Below are positions 1-6,985 of a DNA stretch of 16,006 bases, piece after piece. A program made the translations under genes and the position numbers. The stretch lies in the NCBI GenBank assembly GCA_015486785.1, contig WFQZ01000293.1, forward strand, positions 1-16,006, given 5' to 3'. Within the stretch, counting starts at the first letter, position 1; each line of letters opens with the position of its first letter. The notes below the pieces were generated by a model, which saw only the letters and a program-made list of their open reading frames with translations, ran no database searches and had not been told where the DNA came from. The DNA comes from Thermoflexales bacterium. Lineage in GTDB: Bacteria; Chloroflexota; Anaerolineae; B4-G1; SLSP01.

Positions 1-1035
1 ATGCCGTACTACACGATGGATCAGATCAAGAACCAACTGCATTTGACGTGGGTCAAACAGCAAGTGCGCTGGGATGACTTTTCCACCGCACCGGGGCAGA
101 TGGATTGGAGCGGCTACGATGCGATGGTGGATGCGGCGCACGAGCAGGGGCTAAAGGTGTTGTTGAGCGTGGTCGGCGCACCCAAATGGTCGCGCTCTTA
201 CTTTGACAGCAATCCCCAGTCCGCGCCGCCGGATGATTTCGCGCTCTACGCGCAATTCCTCAACGAGCTGACCACCCGCTACAAGGGGCGGATTCACGCT
301 ATTGAGGTGTGGAACGAGGAAAACTTGGATCGGGAGTGGGATACGCAGCAAGGCGTCAACGCCGCGAGTTACGTTGAGTTGCTCAAGCAGGCTTACCAGA
401 CGATCAAGGCCGTTGATCCCGGCATCATCGTGATCAGCGGGGCTTTGTCGCCGGTGGGCGCGTCGGCTACCGATCCGGCGAATCCCAACCGCGTGATTTA
501 CATGGACGACTTCCAGTATTTCCAGCAGATGATTGATGCCGGATTCCTCAACTATGCCGATTGCGTGGGCGCACATCACAACGGCATCAACATGCCGCCC
601 GATGTGGCCTGGGACGAGGGCTACAATGACCCCACGGCGCAGTTTCGCGGCCCGTTTGATAACCCCGATCATTCCTGGTCGTTCAAGAGCACCTTGTGGG
701 GCTATCACGATATGGTTCAGAAGGCCGGATACAACACGCCCTTGTGCGTGACCGAGTTCGGATGGGCCACGGCGGAGGGATTCGACGGCTATCCGCCGGG
801 GTTCGAGTTCGCTCTGGATAACACGCTTGAGGAGCAGGCGCAATGGGACGTGGAAGCCTTCCAGTTGATGCGCAAGTGGGGCTTTGTGTACCTGGCGTTC
901 CTGTGGAATCTGGATTACTCCTACAAGGGTGGCCTAGGGCCAACCGACCCCAACGCGCCGTACAGCATCCTGGATTTGCAGGGCGCACCTCGTCCGGCGT
1001 ATGGGGCTATCGGCGCGATGTCCAAAATCCCGTAA
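1..1035 (+). CDS. Clan GH-A glycoside hydrolase-like protein, 5'-truncated by window edge
   Basis: A TIM-barrel glycosidase of the GH5/GH39-like clan GH-A type, probably cleaving beta-linked oligo- or polysaccharide; the substrate cannot be read from the sequence. Two catalytic glutamates sit in the expected motifs: acid/base in VWNEEN (E106 from the first visible Met) and nucleophile in TEFGW (E252). The first base of the window is the A of an ATG, but the protein lacks the N-terminal stretch and signal peptide seen in its downstream paralogue: LTWVKQQVRW here aligns with FTWAKQRLAW, about 75 residues into the paralogue. The true start therefore probably lies upstream, and this Met is likely internal. 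The next gene starts one base after its stop, so the two are presumably co-transcribed. The fold and catalytic role are fairly secure; the exact GH family is not. Confidence 0.8.
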   Translation: MPYYTMDQIKNQLHLTWVKQQVRWDDFSTAPGQMDWSGYDAMVDAAHEQGLKVLLSVVGAPKWSRSYFDSNPQSAPPDDFALYAQFLNELTTRYKGRIHAIEVWNEENLDREWDTQQGVNAASYVELLKQAYQTIKAVDPGIIVISGALSPVGASATDPANPNRVIYMDDFQYFQQMIDAGFLNYADCVGAHHNGINMPPDVAWDEGYNDPTAQFRGPFDNPDHSWSFKSTLWGYHDMVQKAGYNTPLCVTEFGWATAEGFDGYPPGFEFALDNTLEEQAQWDVEAFQLMRKWGFVYLAFLWNLDYSYKGGLGPTDPNAPYSILDLQGAPRPAYGAIGAMSKIP

Positions 1036-1036
1036 G

Positions 1037-2221
1037 ATGTCGCACCGGAGCACGCTTGTACTGCTGTTGCTGGCGGCGGGTCTGACGTTTGGGGCCGCCG
1101 CCGCTTGGCCGACGTCGTTGCCCGATACGCCGATCACGCCCACGCCCATCTCGTGGCCCCGTCCGCCGCAGGTGGATTCGCCGGGGTTCGGGGTGAATGT
1201 GAGCTTGTGGTGGGACCCGTGGGCTGCCGTGCGGCGGGATTGGCCGCTCGTGGAGCAAGCCGGATTCACTTGGGCTAAGCAACGGTTGGCGTGGATTGAT
1301 GTGGAAGGCGCGGGGCCGGGGCGTTACGAGTGGGCCGCTGCCGACCGTCTGGTGGAAGACTCGCTCGCTGCCCACATCCATTTGGTGTTCCGCGTGGATA
1401 GTCCGCCGGCCTGGGCCTTGCTGGATACGCCCACCACGCCCGTCACCCCGACGGTGTTCGGCGAATTTTGTCACACCCTGGCCGCCCGCTATGCCGGGCG
1501 CGTGAGCGGCTATCAAGTGTGGAACGAGCCGAATCTGGCGCGAGAGTGGCATGACGCGCCGCCGAACCCTCAAGGGTACGTGGAGCTGCTGCGGGCGTGC
1601 TACATCGGCATCAAAACCGCCGATCCGCAAGCGATAGTCATATCCGCCGGACTCGCGCCCACCGGCTCCGGTCTGCCCGCCGCCCTGCCCGATACCGATT
1701 TCTTGCGGGCGATGTACGAGGCGGGCGCATCTCCGTACTTTGACATGCTCGGCTTGAACGCGCCGGGGTACAAAGCCCCGCCCGAAGTTTCGCCGGATGA
1801 GGCCGCCGATCCGGCGCACGATTACGGCGGGCAGCGGTTCTTCTGCTTCCGCCACGTGGAGGACATGCGGGCGATTATGGTGCGCTATGGCGACGCGGCT
1901 AAGCAAGTCGCGGTGTTGGAGTTCGGCTGGACCACCGACACCAATCCCGCGCATCAGGCCTACACCTGGTTCGCCGTCACGCCGGAGCAGCAGGCCGATT
2001 ATCTGGTGCGGGCGTTCCGTTACGCCCGTCAACACTGGACGCCCTGGATCGGGCCGATGTTTGTATGGAACTTTCCCGATCCGCGCTGGACGCCGGACAA
2101 TGAAGAATTTTGGTGGAGCGTCGTGGACCCCTTCTGGTGGGGCTTTGATGGCAATTACGAGACTTGGAAGGGCGCGGGCATACGTCCCGCGTACACCGCG
2201 TTAGCGGAAATGGCAAAATAG
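1037..2221 (+). CDS. Secreted clan GH-A glycoside hydrolase-like protein (paralogue of the preceding gene)
   Basis: Second copy of the same enzyme type, 394 residues. I prefer the ATG at 1037 over the one at 1001: it directly follows the upstream TAA and starts a classical signal peptide (Met-Ser-His-Arg-Ser, then a Leu/Ala-rich core), giving an exported or lipid-face enzyme. The mature region opens with a Pro/Thr-rich linker. Acid/base Glu is in VWNEPN (E164) and nucleophile Glu in VLEFGW (E295). It shares VWNE-N-REW and YVELL with the upstream protein, so the pair is a tandem duplication. There is no Shine-Dalgarno sequence of note, which suggests coupling to translation of the first gene. 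It ends 11 bases before glnA. The substrate is unknown; xylosidase- or cellulase-like names would be guesses. Confidence 0.8.
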   Translation: MSHRSTLVLLLLAAGLTFGAAAAWPTSLPDTPITPTPISWPRPPQVDSPGFGVNVSLWWDPWAAVRRDWPLVEQAGFTWAKQRLAWIDVEGAGPGRYEWAAADRLVEDSLAAHIHLVFRVDSPPAWALLDTPTTPVTPTVFGEFCHTLAARYAGRVSGYQVWNEPNLAREWHDAPPNPQGYVELLRACYIGIKTADPQAIVISAGLAPTGSGLPAALPDTDFLRAMYEAGASPYFDMLGLNAPGYKAPPEVSPDEAADPAHDYGGQRFFCFRHVEDMRAIMVRYGDAAKQVAVLEFGWTTDTNPAHQAYTWFAVTPEQQADYLVRAFRYARQHWTPWIGPMFVWNFPDPRWTPDNEEFWWSVVDPFWWGFDGNYETWKGAGIRPAYTALAEMAK

Positions 2222-2232
2222 GAGGTGCGCCA

Positions 2233-3651
2233 ATGTTCCATTCATTTGAGGAAGCTGCGGCTTTCGTCCAAGAGCGAGCCATCGCGATGGTGGATCTGAA
2301 GTTCTCTGACTTGTGGGGCCGCTGGCATCACGTGACCGTGCCGGTGGGGCGATTCACGCCGTCCTTGATGGAAAACGGTGTGGGCTTCGATGGCTCCAGC
2401 GTGGGGTTCAAGAGCGTCAACGCCGGAGATATGGTCATGGTGCCGGATTTGAGCACCGGTTTTGTGGACCCTTTCTGGGAAGTGCCCACCTTGAGCTTCA
2501 TTTGCGCCACGCTGGAGGCGGATACCAGGCAGATTTTCCCCTACGACCCGCGCAACATCGCTTTGCGGGCCGAGGCTTACATGCGCTCGACGGGCATCGC
2601 CGATAGCAGCCGCTGGGGGCCGGAGTTCGAGTTTTACATCTTTGACCGGGTATCCTACGAAAACCGCGTCAACGCGGCGGCCTATCGCGTGGATTCGGTG
2701 GAGGCGGACTGGAACAGTCAAGAAATGGGCAGCGGCTACACCATTCCGCGCCACGGCGGCTATCACGCCATCCCGCCCCAAGATCACCTGCACAACTTGC
2801 GGGCACGCATCAGCATGCACCTGGAAAAGATGGGCGTGGAGGTCAAGTACCATCATCACGAGGTGGGCGGGCCGGGGCAGTGTGAGATTGAAACGCCGAT
2901 GCTGCCGTTGCTCAAGGCCGCCGATGCCGCGCTGCTCATCAAGTACATCACGCGCATGACGGCCTTTGATATGGGGATGACGGCGACTTTTATGCCCAAG
3001 CCGCTCTACGGCGAGGCGGGATCGGGCATGCACTTTCATCAACACCTGTGGAAGGATGGCGTGAACATCTTTTACGATCCGCAGGGCTACGGCACGTTGA
3101 GCGAGCTGGGCCGCTATTACATCGGCGGGGTGCTATCTCACGGCGGCGCGGTGATGGCCTTCACCAACCCCAGCACCAACTCCTACCGCCGCTTGATCCC
3201 CGGCTACGAAGCTCCCATCAGTGCCTTTTACTCGCTGGCCAACCGCAGCGCGGCGATCCGCATTCCCAAGTACGCCAACAAGCCGCACTCCGCCCGCTTC
3301 GAGTTCCGCCCGCCCGATGCGACGGCCAACGCCTACTTGGCGATGGCGGCGCAGTTGCTCGCCGGATTGGACGGCATCCGCAACAAGATGGACCCCACCG
3401 AGTTGGGCTACGGGCCGATTGATGAGGACATTTTCGCGTGGCCGGAGGAGAAACGGGCGCAGATCAAGGCTCTGCCCACCTCGTTGGATCAGGCGATGCA
3501 GGCTTTGGAGGCCGACCACGAGTTCTTGTTGGCCGGGGACGTGTTCAGCGAGGATTTGATCGCGCGGTGGATCGCCCGCAAGCGTTGGGAGGATCGTCAA
3601 GTGCGCAACCGGCCTCATCCGTATGAGATTGAGTTGTACTACGATCTATAG
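2233..3651 (+). CDS. glnA: Glutamine synthetase, type I
   Basis: ATP-dependent ligation of ammonia to glutamate, a cytosolic dodecamer in this family; 472 residues, the normal length for GSI. The start at 2233 is set by a strong AGGAGGT at 2220-2226; an ATG at 2164 in the same frame lies inside the upstream gene and lacks such a site. Visible signatures include GVGFDGSS in the beta-grasp region, PEFEFYIFD with metal ligands E131/E133, VGGPGQCEIE, GMHFHQHLW with H269 at the E. coli-equivalent position, NRSAAIRIP and FEFRPPDA. The C-terminus (HPYEIELYYDL) matches the GSI end. At the place of the E. coli adenylylated Tyr397 this protein has Phe401 (motif DEDIFAWPEE), so regulation by adenylylation at this residue is not expected. 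It sits in an apparent operon behind two glycosidase-like genes, which is unusual company. Confidence 0.95.
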   Translation: MFHSFEEAAAFVQERAIAMVDLKFSDLWGRWHHVTVPVGRFTPSLMENGVGFDGSSVGFKSVNAGDMVMVPDLSTGFVDPFWEVPTLSFICATLEADTRQIFPYDPRNIALRAEAYMRSTGIADSSRWGPEFEFYIFDRVSYENRVNAAAYRVDSVEADWNSQEMGSGYTIPRHGGYHAIPPQDHLHNLRARISMHLEKMGVEVKYHHHEVGGPGQCEIETPMLPLLKAADAALLIKYITRMTAFDMGMTATFMPKPLYGEAGSGMHFHQHLWKDGVNIFYDPQGYGTLSELGRYYIGGVLSHGGAVMAFTNPSTNSYRRLIPGYEAPISAFYSLANRSAAIRIPKYANKPHSARFEFRPPDATANAYLAMAAQLLAGLDGIRNKMDPTELGYGPIDEDIFAWPEEKRAQIKALPTSLDQAMQALEADHEFLLAGDVFSEDLIARWIARKRWEDRQVRNRPHPYEIELYYDL

Positions 3652-4338
3652 GTGGGGCAGGCCGACGACGACGTCCAGGATTCGTTGCCAGGAATCACCT
3701 TCCGCGCCGAGCGGCTCGTGGCGGAAGCGGTAGTCGTTTTTACGGATAAACTCATCCAGCTCGGCGCGGATCGTTTGCCAAGCACGCTTTTGCACCGCGA
3801 TCAGCACGTCTTGGACTCGCGCCGCGCCGGGCAGGGATAACGCCATCCGCAGATGGGGCAGACACAGCCCGCCGCACTGCTCCAGCAGATGTTGGACGCT
3901 TTCCTCGCGCAGATCGCGCAACAGTATCTCGGCAAAACGTCGCGCGGTGTCGTCGCGGATCTCGCAAGCGGGGCAGGTGCCGTGTGGCGCGAGCGCGTCC
4001 GCGAGCCGGGAGTGACGTTCCTTCTGCCAGGGCCAGGCCGGAGCTTGCGCCTGGGGCGAGATTTCCAGCGCGGCTTGCAAATCCGAAAGCACATCCCGAT
4101 ACACCAGGGCGATGCCCAACGCGCTGCCGTGCAGCGATTGCCACACGCGGCTATGATAGGCGCATAGTCCGTGGGACGCCTTGATCGCGGTACGAGTCCC
4201 CAAATCCTGCACCCGCTCATAGTTGAGCGAATCGAGGTACTGCTGCTCCGCGTGGATCGCCCGGTGGCACAGAGGACAGCCCCAGGTTTCCATCGTTTCC
4301 CGCAGTTCGGTTTGCAGTGCCGAGAGGTTCGTTTTCAT
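3646..4338 (-). CDS. DUF6062-like protein with two CxxC...CxxH modules
   Basis: Soluble 230-residue protein of unknown function. It has a duplicated Cys/His arrangement: C21-P-L-C24 with GLC59-A-Y-H62, then C122-P-A-C125 with GLC159-L-P-H162. Each half could hold one zinc or another metal; the rest is predicted mostly helical. I recall this pattern as DUF6062, a family common in Chloroflexota, but cannot verify the assignment here. I chose the Met at 4338 rather than the longer option at 4431, because CPLC then sits 20 residues from the start and a consensus TATAAT lies just upstream. The stop overlaps the glnA stop by 6 bases on the opposite strand, leaving no room for a terminator between the two genes. 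Confidence 0.75.
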   Translation of the reverse strand: MKTNLSALQTELRETMETWGCPLCHRAIHAEQQYLDSLNYERVQDLGTRTAIKASHGLCAYHSRVWQSLHGSALGIALVYRDVLSDLQAALEISPQAQAPAWPWQKERHSRLADALAPHGTCPACEIRDDTARRFAEILLRDLREESVQHLLEQCGGLCLPHLRMALSLPGAARVQDVLIAVQKRAWQTIRAELDEFIRKNDYRFRHEPLGAEGDSWQRILDVVVGLPHL

Positions 4339-4345
4339 AAGCCCG

Positions 4346-4351
4346 ATTATA
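4346..4351 (-). promoter_or_regulatory. Perfect -10 box (TATAAT) for the Cys/His gene, probably leaderless
   Basis: On the minus strand TATAAT is followed by CGGGCTT and then the ATG at 4338. A transcript starting 7 bases after the -10 would begin at or within 1-2 bases of the start codon. No Shine-Dalgarno sequence is present, which fits a leaderless mRNA. The -35 (around TTAGCT, 17-base spacing) is poor. Confidence 0.4.
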
Positions 4352-4416
4352 CGACGTAGCAAAGGAAAAGCTAACGGCGCAGCGAGCTGCCTTTGACTTG
4401 CGGTGCGCGGTGGCGA

Positions 4417-4445
4417 TTGCTTTATCTCCACCTGTGGAGTAGAAT
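4417..4445 (+). promoter_or_regulatory. Promoter of the MBL ribonuclease gene with a palindrome in the spacer
   Basis: TTGCTT (4417-4422), a 17-base spacer and TAGAAT (4440-4445) form a good sigma-70-type promoter 34 bases before the gene start. Inside the spacer, 4426-4439 is a perfect inverted repeat CTCCAC-CT-GTGGAG ending directly at the -10 box. A dyad in this position is where a repressor or activator could act, so it is a candidate operator. It could also be chance. Confidence 0.45.
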
Positions 4446-4479
4446 GAGCATACTTACTTCATTGACGAAAGGAGGCGAT

Positions 4480-5877
4480 ATGAAGATCACATTTTTGGGT
4501 GGGGTGGGAACGGTCACCGGATCAATGTACTTGATTCGCACCAATCGCAAGAACATCTTGTTGGAATGCGGCTTGTATCAAGGAAAGCGCAAGGAAAGTT
4601 ATGAGCGGAATCGGAAGTTTGATTTTGAAATCCGGCGGATTGATGCCGTTGTCGTTTCGCACGCTCACATTGATCACACCGGCAATTTGCCCAACTTGAT
4701 CAAGCAGGGCTACGACGGGCCGATCTACGCCACGCATGCCACGCGGGATTTGTGTTCTGCGATGTTGCCGGACTCCGGACGCATCCACGAACAGGACGTG
4801 CGTTACGTCAACCACAAGCGGGAGCGGAAACACTTGCCGCCGGTTGAGCCGTTGTACACCGAGGCCGATGCCTTGAGCACGCTGCGGTACTTCGTCAGCG
4901 TGGGCTACGAACGCCCCGTGGAAATAGCTCGCGGCGTGCAAGCGACGTTCCTCGATGCCGGGCACATCCTCGGCTCGGCGATGGTGCTGCTGGAGGTGGT
5001 GGAGGATGGCAAGCACACGCGGTTGATCTTCAGCGGGGATTTGGGGCAGCCTAACTTGCCCATCGTGCGCGACCCGACCCCGATGCCGCCGGCGGACTAC
5101 TTGATGATTGAGAGCACTTACGGCGACCGCGATCATCCGCCCATTGAGGACGTGAAGGAGAAGCTGTCCCGCATCATCAATCAAGTGGTTAAGCGCAAGG
5201 GGCGAGTGATCATCCCGGCCTTCGCCGTGGGGCGGACGCAAGACATTGTCTACGATCTGCATCAGTTGACCGACGAGGGCCGCATCCCGCACGTGCCGAT
5301 CTACGTGGATAGCCCTTTGGCCGTGAACGCCACCGAGATTTTCCGCCTGCATCCCGAATGTTACGACCAAGAGACGCGCGATTTCCTCTCCGAGTATCGG
5401 GAGTATGATCCCTTCGGGTTTTACCGTATGCACTACGTTCACAGTGTGGAGCAGTCGAAGGAATTGAACGAGATGCCCAACCCGCTGATCATCATCAGTG
5501 CCTCCGGCATGGCCGAGGCCGGACGGGTTCAGCACCACCTCAAGCACGCGATCACCGATCCCCGCAATGCGGTGCTGATCACCGGCTGGCAGGCCCCGCA
5601 AACGCTGGGCTGGCACATCTCCCAGCAAGAGCCGTATGTGCGCATCTTCGGGGAGGAATTCCCGCTCAAAGCCGAGGTGCATACTCTGTACGAGTACAGT
5701 GCTCACGCCGGACGCAAAGACTTGTTAGCCTGGGCGCGGCCTCGCGCGGAGTTCATCAAGAGCGCGTTCGTCGTGCATGGCGATCCCCAGCCGGCGCAAG
5801 CCCTGGCCGCCGGATTGCGAGACGAGGGATACCGGCAGGTCGTTGTCCCGCAGCGCGGCGATAAATTTGATTTGTGA
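4480..5877 (+). CDS. MBL-fold/beta-CASP ribonuclease (TTHA0252/CPSF73-like)
   Basis: Zinc-dependent RNA-processing or -degrading nuclease, 465 residues, cytosolic. The start at 4480 is fixed by AAAGGAGG at 4468-4475 and by the family N-terminus MKITFLGGVGTVTGS. Metal motifs of the metallo-beta-lactamase domain: HAHIDH (H61, H63, D65, H66), H162 in DAGHILGSA and D187 in FSGDLG. The beta-CASP domain follows with motif A (MIESTYGD, E211), motif B in the GMAEAGRVQHH segment (H352/H353) and motif C (SAHAG, H409). The C-terminal RMMBL segment carries VHGDPQ (H433). All catalytic residues I would look for are present. Family knowledge indicates endo- and/or 5'-exoribonuclease activity; the specific RNA targets are unknown. 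The gene is divergent from the Cys/His gene and 83 bases before the pyrophosphatase gene. Confidence 0.92.
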   Translation: MKITFLGGVGTVTGSMYLIRTNRKNILLECGLYQGKRKESYERNRKFDFEIRRIDAVVVSHAHIDHTGNLPNLIKQGYDGPIYATHATRDLCSAMLPDSGRIHEQDVRYVNHKRERKHLPPVEPLYTEADALSTLRYFVSVGYERPVEIARGVQATFLDAGHILGSAMVLLEVVEDGKHTRLIFSGDLGQPNLPIVRDPTPMPPADYLMIESTYGDRDHPPIEDVKEKLSRIINQVVKRKGRVIIPAFAVGRTQDIVYDLHQLTDEGRIPHVPIYVDSPLAVNATEIFRLHPECYDQETRDFLSEYREYDPFGFYRMHYVHSVEQSKELNEMPNPLIIISASGMAEAGRVQHHLKHAITDPRNAVLITGWQAPQTLGWHISQQEPYVRIFGEEFPLKAEVHTLYEYSAHAGRKDLLAWARPRAEFIKSAFVVHGDPQPAQALAAGLRDEGYRQVVVPQRGDKFDL

Positions 5878-5960
5878 ATCGGCCTTTCGAGCCTGTTTCA
5901 GCCAGGGATTTTACCCCTAGGCAACGCTTATGATCTTATTTCCAGAGGAGGATTTGAACG

Positions 5961-6500
5961 ATGGCTAATTTGTGGCATGTTTTACCCCCCGGCCCCGACG
6001 TGCCGAAGGTGATCTATGTGATTGTGGAGATCCCGAAACGCTCGCGGAACAAGTTTGAGTACGACAAAATCTCCGGCTTCATCAAGCTGGATCGCGTTCT
6101 GTACTCTTCCTTGCACTATCCCGGCGACTATGGCTTCATCCCCCGCACCTACTACGACGACGGCGATCCGCTGGACGTGCTGGTGATGACCAACGAGCCG
6201 ACTTTCCCCGGCTGCGTGATTGAAGCGCGGCCTGTGGGCATCTTCCGCATGCGGGATCGGGGGCTGGCCGATGATAAAATCCTGGCCGTACCGGCCACCG
6301 ACCCGCTCTTCGATGGCGTGCTGGAGCTAGAGGATGTGCAACCGCACTTCCTGCAAGAAGTTACGCACTTCTTCTCGGTGTACAAGGACTTGCAGCACAT
6401 GCGCGTTGAGCCTTTGCAATGGGAAGGACGCGAGGCGGCGCTCAACGAGATTGAACGTTCGTTGGAGCTTTACGCCAAGCACTTACGTACCAGCCGCTAA
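5961..6500 (+). CDS. ppa: Inorganic pyrophosphatase, family I
   Basis: Hydrolyses pyrophosphate to two phosphates and so pulls biosynthetic reactions forward; cytosolic, Mg-dependent. The 179 residues match the bacterial family I length (about 175). Signatures: EIPKRSRNKFEYD near the N-terminus, the substrate loop HYPGDYGFIPRTYYDDGDPLDVLV with the DGDPLD metal-binding motif, and a late Lys-Asp pair in VYKDLQ. The start at 5961 is supported by AGAGGAGG about 10 bases upstream. The 83-base gap from the previous gene has a possible TATGAT at 5929-5934 but no convincing -35, so it may be transcribed alone or by readthrough. Confidence 0.95.
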   Translation: MANLWHVLPPGPDVPKVIYVIVEIPKRSRNKFEYDKISGFIKLDRVLYSSLHYPGDYGFIPRTYYDDGDPLDVLVMTNEPTFPGCVIEARPVGIFRMRDRGLADDKILAVPATDPLFDGVLELEDVQPHFLQEVTHFFSVYKDLQHMRVEPLQWEGREAALNEIERSLELYAKHLRTSR

Positions 6501-6590
6501 GCGGTTGGGTCTGTCACTCGGGGTAATGGCTCGGCTTGAGGTCAAAGTGGAGGGAGAAAGAGAGGTGCGACGCACTTGCGTAGGCTCTTA

Positions 6591-6656
6591 GAGACTTTCA
6601 CAAAGTCACGCCGAGACTTTGGCAAAGTTACGCCGAGACTTTCGCAAAGCACGGCG
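6591..6656. repeat. Three tandem 22-base repeats, each with an internal dyad
   Basis: Units at 6591-6612, 6613-6634 and 6635-6656 all begin GAGACTTT and continue with three variable bases, then AAAG and an ACGCC/ACGGC end. Each contains a small inverted repeat: GACTTT-CAC-AAAGTC in unit 1, ACTTT-GGC-AAAGT in unit 2, CTTT-CGC-AAAG in unit 3. Variation between units keeps the dyad, mostly changing loop bases, which suggests selection for the dyad as an RNA stem or a protein site. There are no spacers between units, so this is not a CRISPR array. Confidence 0.8.
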
Positions 6657-6714
6657 TCTCTTGGGATTGAAATCCCAGGCGACTTGTCGGCCCGGCGTTT
6701 CCACGCGGGGCCGA
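6630..6714 (+). ncRNA. Candidate structured RNA: three consecutive hairpins
   Basis: Hairpin A, 6630-6657: ACGCCG pairs with CGGCGT around an inner CTTT/AAAG stem, so it reuses repeat unit 3. Hairpin B, 6656-6683: TGGGAT-TGAA-ATCCCA, extended outward by further pairs with one G-U and one mismatch. Hairpin C, 6687-6714: TCGGCCC/GGGCCGA, a G-G mismatch, then GCG/CGC around TTTCCA. No T-run follows any of them, so they are not simple intrinsic terminators. Whether this is a leader, a REP-like element or a free small RNA cannot be decided from sequence alone. Confidence 0.4.
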
Positions 6715-6761
6715 TGGGTGGCCGAGCAGTTACCACAACATTTTCAAAAAGGAGCAGAGCA

Positions 6762-6983
6762 ATGGATGAGTTAGTACAGTTAGTCGTCAAGAGGACCGGC
6801 ATGCCGGAAGCACAAGCGAAGCAAGCAGTGGAAACAATCGTGGAGTTCATCAAACAAAAGCTCCCCCCGCCGCTCGCCGGGCAAGTGGACGCCGCGCTGG
6901 GCAACGAGGAGACCATTGAGCAGGCCGAAAAGCTCATTGATGAGGGCATCGGAGCTTTGGGCGGTCTGCTGGGCAAGAAGTAA
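6762..6983 (+). CDS. Small helical protein, DUF2267-like, 73 residues
   Basis: Function unknown. I start it at the ATG at 6762, preceded by AAAAAGGAG; longer in-frame starts run back through the repeat and hairpin region and give unconvincing sequence. The protein is predicted to be three or four amphipathic helices (DELVQLVVKRTGMPEAQAKQAVETIVEFIKQKL, then a PPP turn, then a Gly-rich end GIGALGGLLGKK). The pattern resembles single-module DUF2267/DUF2780-type proteins, but I hold that loosely. Its neighbour two bases downstream is a clear paralogue, so the two may form a heteromer or be a recent duplication. Confidence 0.75.
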   Translation: MDELVQLVVKRTGMPEAQAKQAVETIVEFIKQKLPPPLAGQVDAALGNEETIEQAEKLIDEGIGALGGLLGKK

Positions 6984-6985
6984 CC

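Larger units (their letters stand above)
6501..6761 (+). other. Non-coding gap with repeats and consecutive hairpins upstream of a small gene
   Basis: No convincing ORF. The first 60 bases are plain apart from a short palindrome GTGCG-A-CGCAC (6565-6575). From 6591 to 6714 almost every base falls in a repeat or a hairpin (listed separately). The last 47 bases lead into a GGAG Shine-Dalgarno sequence at 6750-6753 for the gene at 6762. I see no clear promoter, so the structured part may be in the leader of that gene, in the 3' UTR of ppa, or a separate RNA. Confidence 0.6.

Noticed and set aside
151..2035. Long antisense frames opposite the glycosidase genes
   Set aside because: They are shadows caused by GC-rich codon bias; their sequences show His/Arg/Val-rich composition without any domain.
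4426..4439. MerR-type operator
   Set aside because: MerR-controlled promoters have 19-20 base spacers; this one has 17.
6591..6656. CRISPR array
   Set aside because: The three 22-base units abut without spacers, differ from one another, and no cas gene is present.
6576..6761. 62-residue N-terminal extension of the small helical protein
   Set aside because: It would translate the repeats and hairpins; the ATG at 6762 has a proper Shine-Dalgarno sequence and matches the paralogue's N-terminus.
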